Notes: generated from the sequence alone by a model not told the origin. DNA of 64,000 nucleotides from Parasponia andersonii (GCA_002914805.1 JXTB01000510.1:62001-126000); one strand, 5' to 3'. Shown: positions 34,736-47,363, counted from the stretch's first letter. Made by a program: numbers and translations.

Positions 34736-37700
34736 CGAAGTATGTCAAGGATTGTGCAGGACACGATCATTTGTTGGCGTTGTTACTCAGCACGACCTAC
34801 TAGGTTCAGGATTTCCTATTTCGACGCCTATATCTAAGTTTTCAAAAATAATACCAAAAAGACGATCTTTCCATAATAATAATTTTTTCGACCATATCGA
34901 CGGTGCCAAAGTCCAATCATAATTCCAGTAATTACCTATTGGTGAGTAAATACGGCAAATGCCAAATTCAATGGGATGAGTTTAGTTGGTAGCTGTGTAT
35001 CTTTCAAAATCTAGAAAAGATTCAAATTTGTTAATATTCTATACCAAAATATTAGATTTGTCACAAATTCCCTCAAGTATGTGTGATAATATTGTGCATC
35101 ACATATTTGGGCCACTCTATTCTTGTCACACAAGTCAAAATAGGGCTAGCAATTTGTGTAATCATATTGTATTTACGATTATAATACGACATAGTAAAAG
35201 ATCCGAATTGAACACAAAATGGTTAATTAACGTGTCAAAAATCTAAACTCAAATATGATATGATTAATATAGATGTATATGATTAATATAGATGTAACAA
35301 GATACGACATATTTATCTTGCTTAATAAAATGTGTTATGCATCTGATTTGATACGATTATTAAATATGGACACAATTGCTCATATTTAACATGATTATAT
35401 TATGTACTAATTAATTAATTAACGTAGACACATGTAAATATATTTATAATTAGTCAAAATCATCTTTAAAATCTTACAATATCAATAAATATATCATATT
35501 TGTGTTGCATCATGTTAATACGAAAACGGCACGTTTAATTAAATATATTATACGGGTCATTTTTGAGGTAAGTGGTTAACTTGAAATCCACCAGTTTATT
35601 ATACGTGTTAAATGTGTCAATGCGAAATTAACACATAAATTAAATATGCTATCCAAATTCATTTATTTCATATCATTTTCGAGTCATGACAGAAAATTGC
35701 TAGCCCCAAATCAAATGACTAAGAGGCTTGGACTTGGCTAATAAAGAAATTAGGTGGGATTTTTTTTTGAAGCTTTATATTTTTTTGATCATTTTTACTT
35801 ATAAATTCATTAATAGTTTTTATTTTTGAAATTTTCTTTTTGATCATTTGTTTTCCCTCATTTTCTTAATGACAGATTGTATTAAGGTTATTTTTGGAAT
35901 AAAATCGCTAATTTTCTAAAAATTTTAAATCAATTGCTAAATCACCAAAAAAATATATATATATATAGTTATGAAAAGATTAAGCAAAAATCTCATTTAA
36001 TTAGTCTTTCGATTTTAAATTTATCATTTTAGTCATTAAACTATTAATTATTCCTTTTTTGGTCATTTTCTCAAAGTTAGGGACCAACATTGTACTTAAA
36101 TTTTTATGGCTATTTTTTTTCCCTTAAAGCTAATAGAAGATTAACGGAGTACATATTTAAGGACTAATGTGTCACATTTTTAATAGTTTAAAGATCAAAA
36201 TGACAGAATTTAACATTCTAAGTATCAAAATAAAAATTTTCTAATAGTTCAAGTATCAATATATTCATTTATCATTTATGAATATGTCCTTCGACTTTTA
36301 CCGCAACCTGGTTCCAAAAGTAAAAGTTACAAAAATTACACATCCCAAGTAGTATACTAGCCCACTAATTTGTGAGCCAGTCCAACATATGAGCTAGCCT
36401 ATGTAATTTTTAGATTTAAAAGTCCGAGAAGTTCTAACGTCATTGCCACATTTAATTTTAATTTTAATTTTATTTTGGAGGAAAGTAGGCTGAGTAATAT
36501 ATATATATATAAATTACTGTGAAATTTTAAATTTGAATCTAGTTTTTCTCGAACATGTTGAATTTTGTCCATTAACTAAAACGGGTATTTTGGGTACAAT
36601 CTGCTATATTTCTAAACAATTTTTAGAACCATTAATGATAAAAGTTGAACTTTACAACTGTAATTTATAAAATTAACACATAAATATTACATAAATAATA
36701 ACTTAATAGATAGGTTCATCGTGCTCAACTGTCACAAGACTATTGAACCCTAAAAGACTAGTTATTTATTTTTAAAAATTAATTAAAAAAAATTATTAAA
36801 AAGCAGTATAATAAAGATTTAAAAATATTTGAAAGCTTTTCAAATATTGTGCTCTATCAGGTTTGAGGGTGTTCTAACGATCCTTCAAACTAATGAAACT
36901 AACCTAACCAAACCAAGTCAATCCAATCTAGAAAATGACCAAAATCAATTAATGATAATTTGGTTTGGTTTGAGTCTATATTTTCCAAATCGGATTAAGT
37001 TGGTTCAGTTGGTGAATTTACGCTCCATAAAATAGAACTAACTGAAACCGATTTCTATATATAAATTTTAAAAATAGTTTTACATCTACTTACATCATTA
37101 TATAAAGCAAATAACCAAATATTATCTCAAAACCTTCAACAACTCACGACATAATCTCACCCACCATTCATTATCATAATCTCACATTTCCTTATAAAAC
37201 TCTATTTATTCTTCCTATTCTCTTATTTCTCTCTCCAATTCTCTTTTTTTTCTCTCTCTCTCTCCATTCTTTATTTTCTCTCAAAACTAAAATAAAAAAC
37301 TCATAAAAAGGGAATTAAAAATAATCAAAAATTGTCGTGGAACTGAAAAATAGTTTACCAAAATTAATTTTTAAGATCTTCAACCCATTGTTCTCGTCTC
37401 AACGAATCAAAAAAGTCTCAAAATAGACAAAACCCTTTATGTCGAGACTTTATATTGAGATCGAGAACTCCGAAGAAGAAGAAGAATATAGTAGAAGAGA
37501 AGAAGAACCCAGTGAATCGGCCATTAGAAAGGAAAGAAGACCATAGAAAATAATATAAAGGTTCGATTTTTTTTTTTTTTGTATTTATGCAAAAATCCTT
37601 GTTTCCTTTTTTGAGTTTGTCTATATCTATTTCTCTTTCTGTCATGGAATGAGATTTTTTTAGGAAAAACTTTTGGCAAATTCGTCTATATTCGTATCAT

Positions 37701-37740
37701 TTCCTCATTTGTTGTAGAAATAATTTTGGGTAAAATTCTT
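34736..37740. other. AT-rich intergenic DNA
   Basis: No gene recognised. A short direct repeat (GATTAATATAGATGTA twice) lies at about 35261-35297. A region with inverted AACCAAACC / GGTTTGGTTT tracts lies at about 36885-36975, related to those at 40.5-42.1 kb. Microsatellites and CT-rich stretches occur at about 37220-37275. Confidence 0.4.
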
Positions 37741-39280
37741 TATGAGATTTCAAACGTGAGGTCAAGTTCTTCTTGATGTGAGGTCAAATTCTTCTTGATC
37801 TTCCTTAAGTTAAGTCACACTTGACTTGGGGTCAAGTGTGACTTGACATTGGATCAGATCTCACTTGACCCTCACGTATTTGATTTAACTTAATGTTTTG
37901 AGATTTTCCAGCAGCGACTGTAGGATGCTTGTGATAAAGTATGTCGAGTTCCTGATATCTGACAAGCTTGATGCCAAGGTCACCACAGAGACGATAGAAT
38001 GCTTTCGTCATAACCTTGTATGTAAATTGTATTATCATACATTGAAGAAAGAGGAGCCGAAACTGACCAAAAAGAGGGACCTAATTTCTCGGAGAAAGAC
38101 AATAATTTATGTTGTGTATATATTGTAGACAAATTTTTTTATTATTCATATCTAGTTTTTACTTTTATTTGTTGTATTGGTATAACTATCATCGTGTTTA
38201 TAATTATCTATTTAGCATACTTTTCAGTGAGTTCAGTTCATTTAATAAATAATTTGTTAACTACCCTATGTCAAAAATAGCTTGACCCTATGTCAAGTAT
38301 TACTTGACCCTTGATCAATTATTCCTTGACCCTATGTCAAGTTAATAAGTAAAACTTGAATCCCAAGATCAAGAACAATTTTATGGCCTTTGAAGTAATA
38401 ATCTGTTAGAATTACCTTAGATCAGATTATTCTTTACTGCAAATCAAATTGTTTTGCACTTCTCCTCAAGTTATTCTTAACTTCATGCTAAAGTTTTTTT
38501 GAGAAAATATATAAATTTAAGAACACATTACATATAACATCGTGATCAAGTTTTATATCAAATTACATTTAAGTATTAATGTCATGGTTCCTACTGAAAA
38601 TGTTGCTGACTCAAAGTCAATTACGTGTCTACCTTAAGTCAATTACCTTTTGACCTCGGGTCAAGAATATCTTAATCCTAACTCAATCACTTATTAACCC
38701 GAAGTCAAGAAAAACTTGACTATAAGACAATAACTTCTTGACCTTAAATTCAGAACTAAGTCAAAAAAATTCATCACTTATAGTTAGGACGTTCTTGACC
38801 TCAAATCAATAATTTCTTAATACTACGTTAGGAACTTCTTGACCCTAAGTCAAGAACTTTTTGACTTAAAGTCAAAAACATCTTGACCATAGGTGAAAGA
38901 CAGCTAAAATTTTAATATTAGCACTGATCTAATTATTGGGATTTCTTTCAGATTATAATTTCAGAATTTATTCCAACTAAGTTTTAATTAAATAAACTCC
39001 GCACAAGAGGTTTTATTGATGAGAAGAGCATTTTTTATCTCCATAAAATAACTTAAAAATCATATTCTCATATTAATGTCTTCCATGAGATATAAATTGA
39101 TACATTTAATGAATAAAGGAGAAATGACTTCAAAACGATGAGGTACTGGTCAAAATATTTTGAATATAGTTCAAGATTAAATTGACCTCAAAGATCAATA
39201 TCATATTGATCAAAAAATAAGAGGATTTTGACTTAAGATCAAGTTAGTCTTGACCATACGTTAAGATCAGTTTTCACCTA
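37741..39280. repeat. Degenerate TTGAC/GTCAA palindromic minisatellite
   Basis: Units of about 20 bases of the form TTGACCCTAAGTCAAGAA recur with heavy divergence in dense patches: about 37745-37880, 38278-38345, 38600-38900 and 39170-39270. Many units are self-complementary (for example ACTTGAC...GTCAAGT). TTGACC and TTGACT are also the W-box core bound by WRKY factors, so the array could titrate or recruit them, but this is only inference. A protease-gene remnant is embedded at 37898-38110. Confidence 0.7.
37898..38128 (+). pseudogene. Remnant of a C48 (Ulp1-like) SUMO protease domain
   Basis: The frame reads SSDCRMLVIKYVEFL, then TTETIECFRHNLVCKLYYH. This matches the end of the Ulp1/C48 peptidase domain, where DCG(x)FV(x)KY(x)EFL carries the catalytic Cys and an FR...LA.EL helix follows. 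Here the Gly after the Cys is Arg. A CAG just upstream of the SDC codons could be an old splice acceptor. Plant MULE and CACTA elements often carry such domains, so a transposon origin is more likely than a host protease. Only about 60 residues remain and no other exon was found. Confidence 0.5.
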
Positions 39281-42240
39281 TAATATCATAACGAGATCTA
39301 TAAGACATTAAAAAAATAATGAATACACCAAAACATGGAATTTTTAGCTCATTATTACCCAAATTAGTATTATGGTCCTCATTCAAATATTACTCACTCA
39401 TTGTCAACCGTTAAAAACTATTCTTGAAAAAATTATTTATTTACCTTCAAAACTCTAAAAACTCTTCACCTATCAATGCCAAACCAATTTTTAGTTGAGG
39501 TTTTTAATAAACAATAAAAATGTTATTAAGAAAGAGAGAAAGAGAGAGATAGAGAGAGAGAGAGAGATGGGGAGAGAGAGATAATAAGAATACCCAAGTT
39601 TTCATGTTCCTTATGAAATGGAGAGATTAATTAATCAAGTAAAAAAGGAAAAAGTAGTTTCATGCTCTTTATGAGATGGAAACTAAGCTCTGGTTTTAGA
39701 AAAAAAACCAAAAAGAAGAAGAAGTGAGAAAAAAAGAGGGAAAATGAAAAATAGAAGGGAAATGAGGAGAAAATGTAGCAAAATAAAATAACATTAATTT
39801 AATACTCTTACCTATTAAGTTCTTGCTTTTGGCCAATAGCAGATTAGGAAACCTCCCTCTCCCCCCCCCCTTTTTTTTTTTTCTCTGCCTAGTCCTAGGT
39901 GTTGGTCCCAACAAAGTTGTATATGAACGTAATCCTAAAAAAAAAAAAAATGACCCCAAACAATCCTATTCATGTCATTTTCTCTTAGATTAGTCAATTT
40001 TAGAGCCCATGAAAAAAGCCTAAAACTAATTAGAAAACTAAATAGTTTAATTAGGCACCTACTAATTTTTTGACCGGTTAATTAATCTTAACACTACCAC
40101 TAAATCATACCACTTTTTTTGGTTTATACTAAAATATAATGAGGAATGAAAAAAATTTAGGGCACATGGATTTCTATGATGGAATTAGGGCTACAGGCGC
40201 TTCTAAAATCAAGGTCACCCCGTGCTAGAGTCAAATTCATCAGTGCTCAAGTCGAGGTCGCCGTTGATCCTCAACGACACAGATTCCAAAGAGAGAGAGA
40301 AAATTGATTTGAGAATTAGGAGTTAGGAGATGAGACTGAAGAGAGAAAGAGAGTGATTAATTCATAATAGGGAATGAATGATGAGAGCGGCCTCTATTAG
40401 AATTTATTTTTCTAAAATGTGGTGTAAAATGAAAGGAGCGATAAATATAATTATATGGCCCAAAGTAGTGGGTTTTGTTTAATTTTTCCAAACTAAACTA
40501 AACCAACATATTAAAATAGATCAGATTAGTCCATTCAAATGGTTTGGATTGAATTGAAAAAGTTCAAACTTTTTATAAATGGGTGTGGTTAAAATAAAAT
40601 TTATACATTAAAAAAGAATGACTCGGTTGAACATCCTTAATCAGTTTATTGGAATTTTCTTTTTTCTTTTTTTTTTTTCCTTATGAAAAAAGGTTGCAAA
40701 ATTTGTTGTTAAAAAAACAGCTAAATAACCAGCACACATTCACTTCAACAAATTCGGATAAAAAAATTACTTCCAAATTTCATATACACGAGATGAGTGT
40801 CTGCTCCAAAGCCTGGTTACGCCACTGTTTGGTGTTCTGTGTAGGAGCATTCATCGAAACTACCAAACCGATGAAACTGATGAAACCAAACCAAACTATT
40901 GGTTTAGTTTAGATTCATTATTGTTTAGTTCTATTATAGTTTTAAATTTTTCAAAACTATAGGATTTGTTTTGGTTTGTGATTTCAGTATGTTAAACTAT
41001 TAAAACTAAACCAAACAATGGTACTCTTTTAAAATATGATTATATATATATATATATATGCATATACATATCTATAGAGAAGTTTTAAATCCATCACCAT
41101 TTATATTTCTTTTCGCATCACAAAAGTAATTTTGAATAATTTTGTTTTTGCTTCGTACATATTGCATATTCCAAAAATACCTAATTTTATACATTCAACT
41201 TCTTCGCTTTGAATATCTAATTTTCAAACTAAAAAAATTGAAAATATTACTGAGAGAGCATAAAATCACCGTAAAAGGGGTGCCTCCCATAAAGAGCAAA
41301 AGCCAGATTTTGAAGGAAGATGAGTCCATTGCTAGCATTATATACTGGAGCAAACCTTTCTTTTGGATGTTGATATTCTTCATCTTGCTCAATTATTAAT
41401 TTTTCTCGGTGATTTTGAATAATGACAAGGAAACTATGTAGTTTTAGGATTTTTTTTTTTTCCAATTTTTCCCCTAGCTATTTGGGTGTTGCTTGAAGCT
41501 TGATAAAAAAGTTCTAAATCTGTTACATTTGGACTACGTGCATTCAGAATCATAACATGTATATTTAACAATGAATTTGTCCTTTTTAATAATTATATTA
41601 ATGGGTAAATTTTTAGTTAAAATAGAATTTAAATCATGAATGTATATAGTTCAATTGGTGATAAATTTAGCATTTCTCTATTTATATGATTAAACATGCG
41701 ATAAATTCTTTTTATTAGGTGCCTATAAAATTGATTTTGTACTTCACTTTGCGAATTTAATGGGCATCTAGTTTTACTTAATTCTTTCCTAACTTAGCTT
41801 CTTTTGTGTTGTATTTTGCTTTGAATTTAAGATTAAAAAGTCTTGGTGTTGTAACAATTTTATAATTAAGTACTTATTTTTTATTTTTCTGTGATGAATT
41901 TTACTTTAAAATGCTCAATATAAAACAAAGTTAAACTGATAGAATCAAGCCAACTAAAACAAAACACTATGATTTGGTTATGGTTTTACTTCAGAATTTG
42001 AAACCGATGAAACCAAACTAAAATAAACTAATAATTTGGTTTGGTTTGTGGTTTACAATTAAACCAATGAAATGTGTCTTATTTTTCAATGATTAATCTT
42101 GAAGGGGAAAAGATTCTTCAAAAGAAAAAAGAAAAAAAGAATATTATAAATATGGATATTCTTAAAATATGAGAAAAAGTAATTAGAATAGGTATCCTTT
42201 TTTGAAACACTTCTTTTTAAGAAATGTTACTCGTTCTTTG
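39281..42240. other. AT-rich intergenic DNA with AACCAAACC-type repeats
   Basis: A GA tract lies at about 39535-39582 and a C10/T12 run at about 39862-39883. Segments around 40480-40570, 40855-41035 and 41925-42065 share ACCGATGAAACCAAACYAAA and TTTGGTTTGGTTTGT motifs and look like copies of one repeat. A (TA)n tract lies at 41040-41060. No gene supported. Confidence 0.4.
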
Positions 42241-42249
42241 TATAGCTAA

Positions 42250-42601
42250 ATGGCGAAGAATATAAATATCAAAGCCATCATTTCAGCCATGGAGTTTGCC
42301 CTACAAATTAACGGCTGGAACGATCAAATAGTGGAATCAGATACTAATATAACAGGGAGAGCGCTCATCAACAGGGTTGAGCCATTAGAGTGGAGGGCAA
42401 TGGTTACCTTCCATTTTTCTTTAGCCATTATTTTTTCTTTTAATTGTATTAGTTCTTTAGCCATTTTTATGGATATGCTTGCAAGGGCTCGTTTATCTGT
42501 GAGCTAAAGCTTTTGCAACCTTGACGAGGCACCCTCCCCATGGTGTCAAGCATTTCTATTAATTAATGAATCTCGATGTTATTCAGAAGGGGAAAAAAAA
42601 A
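42250..42601 (+). pseudogene. 3' end of a LINE: RNase H-like fragment with poly(A) tail
   Basis: An 85-codon frame (42250-42507) contains ISAMEFALQINGWNDQIVES and the following DTN, matching the plant LINE/RVT_3 RNase H-like domain, where an acidic residue in (I/V)ESD is part of the active site. The 5' part is missing and the end is scrambled (LARARLSVS). A 3' tail follows to a run of A at about 42592-42601, consistent with a 5'-truncated non-LTR retrotransposon inserted in the + orientation. Target-site duplication not found. Confidence 0.5.
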
Positions 42602-42839
42602 CTGATAATTAATTTATAAACTTGGTAAATCAACTACAAACTAGCTTTAGCTTATATAATGAGTGCATCAATTTTATGCTGAGTATATTAATCTTTTACA
42701 ATTGAGATATGCACCGACATATTTGCCATTTTCTTATTATAAGGAATGCTATGACCATTCTGTTTTCTATTCTTATGTTTCCATTATGCTTTATAATATT
42801 ATTAAATGTAGTAATTTTTAATACAATCCATATGTCTAA

Positions 42840-43220
42840 GTAGAGTTGTAAATATGGGCTGTCCGGCTCGGCCCGTTCGGGCCTGAGGAGAAATTCGGGT
42901 TGGGCTGGACCGGCTCGGGAATAGAAGCCGACCGGGCTAAATTCGGGCCAAATCCGGCCCGGTACGGTAATTTTTTAAAAAAAATGAAAAAATAGAAAAA
43001 TAAATAGAAAAATGAATCTTTTTCAATAAAAAATAAAATTACTAGTTGTATACTTACTTATTTAGTAAAATAAATAACTAAAATTAATAAGACAAATTTG
43101 TAAAAATAGAAGGAAAAAAAAGTGTGCAGGCCACTGGACCGACCCTGCGGGCCAGTACTAATGGCCCAACCCGGCCTGGCCTTAGATGTCGGGCCATAAC
43201 CGTGCCATTCACACCCGTTG
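42840..43220. mobile_element. GC-rich inverted-repeat element (GGCCCGG-type), possible hAT MITE
   Basis: This is a GC-rich island in AT-rich DNA. The left side reads AGAGTTGTAAATATGGGC, then repeated GGCTCGGCCCG motifs. The right side carries GGCCCAACCCGGCCTGGCC and ends GCCATTCACACCCG, whose reverse complement resembles the left end. The middle is an AT-rich spacer (about 42972-43120). Small elements with ends like TAGAGNTG and GGCCCG palindromes are common in plants and are usually placed with hAT MITEs; the superfamily is inferred. Confidence 0.5.
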
Positions 43221-43417
43221 GGCCCGGCCAAAATTTTCAAGTATGTGTCTAAGCTATGAAATAAAAAAATGTACGAGAGCCTAATAAAAGAGTGGTCTTT
43301 GCATTGCTCATGCTGTGATATTTGGAAAATGAATATTTATTTTAATGAGGCGCAAAAGTCAGACATTTGCTAGGAGCCTCAAAAAAGCTACAAGAAACAT
43401 AAAATGTAAATAAAAAA

Positions 43418-43890
43418 ATTTGAGAAATTTTTGTACATTATCTATTTTTAAAAATTATTTTTATAAATACATATTTTAAATTTTTCTTTCAAAAATACTC
43501 GTTTCTATGGTCTACATTTCATATGCAAAATATGAGTGGTTCATATTTACAATGTAAATTTTATTCATGAGATACACTATATACATTTTATGTGTAAAAT
43601 ATAAACAATATATATTTACAATATAAAATGTTTGCCATTATAAATTTGATCTATGGTATATATTTTAAAATATTTGCTTATTTTTAATGTAATTTTTATT
43701 CATGAAATATAAATCACGGTATACATTTCATGCATTAAATATATACAGTGGTTTACATTTCATGTGTAAAATAGTGATAGTGTATATTTTTTCAAAAAAT
43801 GGGTATAAAATGGATATTTATGAAATAAAAAAAATGAATATTTATAAAAATATAGTTTTAAAAATGGGTATTTATGAACTTTTTTCACAA
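43418..43890. mobile_element. AT-rich element with long imperfect inverted repeats and internal repeats
   Basis: Left sequence near 43440-43475 (CTATTTTTAAAAATTATTTT, then TATAAATAC) corresponds to the reverse complement of 43840-43880 (CCATTTTTAAAACTATATTT, then TTATAAATA). The interior repeats TACATTTCATGTGTAAAATA several times with divergence. Non-coding. Confidence 0.5.
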
Positions 43891-45325
43891 AACTTTCAAG
43901 AGAAGTGGACCTGGCTAAGATTAATTTAGAGAAAAATGACTTTTCTATAAGTTTTTAAAAAATGACTTTTCAGTAGTGTCATACAATTGTGTTTGAAAAA
44001 TGACTTTTCAGTAGTGGTCATACAATTGCGTGACAATATAGTTACAAATTGTGGGAACCCAGTCACGCAAATGTGTAACAGTACTAGAAATGAACTTTTA
44101 GTCTAAATCACTAGTATTCATATCATGTCCGTAATTTTCAACATTACTATCAGGCCCATGTAAGTGAATGGGCTGATCCAATGTTGTTGGTTCCACTGAA
44201 CAACCAATTAAGCTGCCCAAACCATTTACAAAAAAACTCAGTTTTGGCTTGTTTGAATTGATTTTCTGGTTCAGGTCCAACCGTTCAAGTACATTTTCTT
44301 ATTGAGATCACTTATTCATCAGTGAGAGAATATTTGCCTATATTTAACTAGAAGCAGAAACAAAATACTTCTATCAATCGGTCGCCACTGAGAGAGTACT
44401 ATCGTCTAGCTTGACTGGTTCAGAACACGAGTCCAGCTGTCAGCTCTTCTGGGTGCCACATTAATATCTCTCCGGGCCATACTCCATAATTGTTGACTAG
44501 AAAAAAAAAATCCAGAAACTTTAAACGAAATTATCTATAAATATTAATTGCAATACATGTTTAGTCAAATCCCAAGTTGAGATGCAAAATTTCTAATAGT
44601 TTATCAAAAGACTCTAATGATTGAACATATTATTCATTCCATACATGCCTAAAATACATGCTTGTGGAATCACTAGTTAGCTAGGCTGCAAATCATTTGT
44701 CAGTGAACAACATTTATTTGATATTTATAGGCATTTGAAAGGAACTCTTTTTGTGTTATTAACCAACCGCGCAAGTTTTCATGTGTCTGGTTTTCAGTAT
44801 CAAGATTTTTCCTTTTAACCCCCTTATTTTTCTGACTAAAACTTGAGTCTAACATTACAACTTTCCGATAAGTCATCGGCGTTGCGAATTTCTGGAGCAG
44901 GACCGGCTATGAGATCTTCTGCTTAAGTTTTGAAATGAGAGGCATAGACACAAGATGATCATATCTTTTTGTGTTACCTATATAAGGCCCCTCGAGTCCC
45001 AACTTTAGTCCCTTTTAATTAAGATACTCGGAACGTAACAATGTCGTTTGGTGAATTGCCATAATCAGAAAAAGCTTTTAATCAAAGTTGAAATCAATCA
45101 CGAACATTGAACAGTATTTGAATATTCTCAATCAATTATAAGCCCTTTAAGTTCACTAACTCTTGCACAGAATAAGAAGTGTAACTCATAATAATATTGA
45201 ATATTGGTCTTTGCTTCTGACAAGTTGAATGCGTTGTTTTGTTGTCCTACTTGGATTAAAATGCACTGTCGTATTGTTCAAAAACAACGCTGTCTTTAAT
45301 AGGACACGTGAGGAAGGTGGCATTG
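43891..45325. other. Intergenic DNA with no recognised feature
   Basis: A short direct repeat (AATGACTTTTCAGTAGTG) occurs at about 43961 and 43999. No gene or RNA recognised. Confidence 0.4.
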
Positions 45326-46011
45326 TGTAATGGGTAATGAATTCTTTTTTTTATTTTGGTAGGAAAATATTTTCATTAATATAAAGAGGATAGTACAATA
45401 TTTATATAGGCTCTCAAAATTGATAAAAGTTTTTGAAGAAAAAATTGTGCAATGAGATCTTGGCAAAATTGATCCATAAAGAGATTTATGCATATCACTG
45501 TTGGTGTGTGCTTGGATAGAGTTCTAAATCTCGACGATTAATTTGTTGTGAGTCTCCTTTCAGTATTCATTATCGGTGTCTCTACCTTCTACACTATCCA
45601 GATCCGGTAAGAAAGTATTCATTGTCGGTGTCTCTACCTTCTACACTATCCAGATCCGGTAAGAAACCACTGTAAATCTAAATCTAGATGAATTGAAATA
45701 ACAAAAATATAAACAAACATAACAAACCACCACAGATCTAAATCTAGGAATATAGAAAAAAAAAAATACCTCTCCACATAAGAAAATTATTTAACAATAC
45801 TACTAAAAATACCAAAGAAAATTGTAAAATAAACTCGTACTAAAGAGAGGAAAGACCCCCTCCTCAATAGAGGAGACACATGCTAATAGAACGAGTTATT
45901 GCTGCTAAACGCGGCCGGGATGATTTCTGCTGGCGAGGCTGGAGGACTTGTAGAGGGAAGCGGCTCTCTCTCTTTTTCTTCACTACATTTGATGTAATGG
46001 GTAGTGAATTC
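45326..46011 (-). mobile_element. Retroposon with poly(A) tail and 19-bp target-site duplication
   Basis: TGTAATGGGTAATGAATTC at 45326-45344 recurs as TGTAATGGGTAGTGAATTC at 45993-46011, with one mismatch in 19. Between them is a 648-bp insert. Next to the left copy is a T-rich run (TTTTTTTTTATTTTGG), which is a poly(A) tail on the minus strand. This is the signature of target-primed reverse transcription, so the insert was copied from an RNA on the minus strand. The minus strand runs from AAATGTAGTGAAGAAAAAG through a GC-rich part and CCGGATCTGGATAGTG repeats to CTACCAAAATAAAAAAAA. It has no long frame. It could be a LINE 3' fragment, a SINE-like element or a processed RNA copy. Confidence 0.75.
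45562..45665. repeat. 52-bp tandem duplication inside the retroposon
   Basis: Copies at 45562-45613 and 45614-45665 differ at one visible position (ATTATCGG against ATTGTCGG). Both contain CTACACTATCCAGATCCGGT. Confidence 0.9.
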
Positions 46012-47331
46012 AGTCCCTCTACGAGTGAGGCATCGTTAAGAAACACAATTTAATTCCAAGCATATAGTCGCTACGTTATTTGGATGCCTTGCACTAGTTT
46101 TTCTTTTTCTTTTTTTTTTTCCAATTTTTTAATAATAATTTTTCCATTCTTTTGCTGGAGCCCAAGTATACATATGCTCTAACAAATGATCAAGCATAGA
46201 CTTCAATCACAACCATGCTTAAAAAAGGGAAAAGAAATAGGTGTGTGTGGGTGTGGTACACCAAGCTGTTGAACTACGTTAACAATATTGTCAATGGCCC
46301 GGTTATAAATCTCAATTGGAATATGTTTGCGGGATAATTATGATTCTCATTTAAGTTTTAACTAAAATTTTGGGAGTTGGAGAACTTTATCAGACCCACA
46401 TGAAATAGGGGAAAACAATGAAATTATTATCCCTCAACAACCATCCTATGGAATGTTATTACGCAAAATACTTATTTCTAATTATATATATATATATGCA
46501 AAATTTTAACAGACAATTTTAACTCTAGTAATTAATTTCCCCTGAACAAGAAAAAAAACTCAAGCAATTAATTGATATGTAAGACTTGAATACTTTTAAA
46601 TGGTAACTTAGTAAATTTTACTTCATCTATTAAGTAAACTTATGAATTGATAATGTTTTCATAATTCTATTTTTTTTTTGTTGTATTTATTCTCATTCAC
46701 TTTTCCCTCAATTATTTTGATTATAATTACAATTAATTGAATATTTCACATAAAAAATATTATAGTAAGATTTGTCTATTCAATCAAGACCGTCGATCAA
46801 AATGGGCTTCAAAATAAAACTCAGTGTGAATGTCACAGAATATGATCAACTGTCCTAATTTTTTCTATCTCAACAACCCTAAAATAATAAAGATATTTTG
46901 TGGAAAAGTTATTAAAGAAATAAATTGCTATTCATAATATGATGTAGTCTTATTTGAAACTAGAGTGTATAGACCCTCTCAGCAGAAATTTTTGAAGGTG
47001 AAAGTGAAGTTAGAGTAAAAGTAAATGACAAGTGTGGGTGTGGTTTAGGGTAATGGACCGTGGAACTGGGCTCCAGCTCAACTGAAAAGTCGAAACCTGT
47101 CCTTTGTCCAATTCAAAAGACCAAAATATTGAGGAAAAGCCAAAGCTACAGTCGGCGCTGGCTGAGTCTCCAGTCCACGTGCTCTCCTCTCTCTCTCTCT
47201 CTCTCGCTCTCTCCCTCACTGAGAATGCTATGCTATGCTATGCTATGCTGCCTTGAGAGCGCCATCATTTTCATTTTGGCATTATCACTTTTTTCGTTTC
47301 TTTCACTTTAATCAGACAAAACCACTACCCT

Positions 47332-47363
<32 letters not shown>

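Noticed and set aside
34731..34922. 63-codon open frame after the tandem array
   Set aside because: Short, isolated and without similarity I recognise.
37741..39280. CRISPR-like or regulated array of repeats
   Set aside because: Units are heavily diverged, have no constant spacers and lie in plant nuclear DNA; a degenerate minisatellite explains them.
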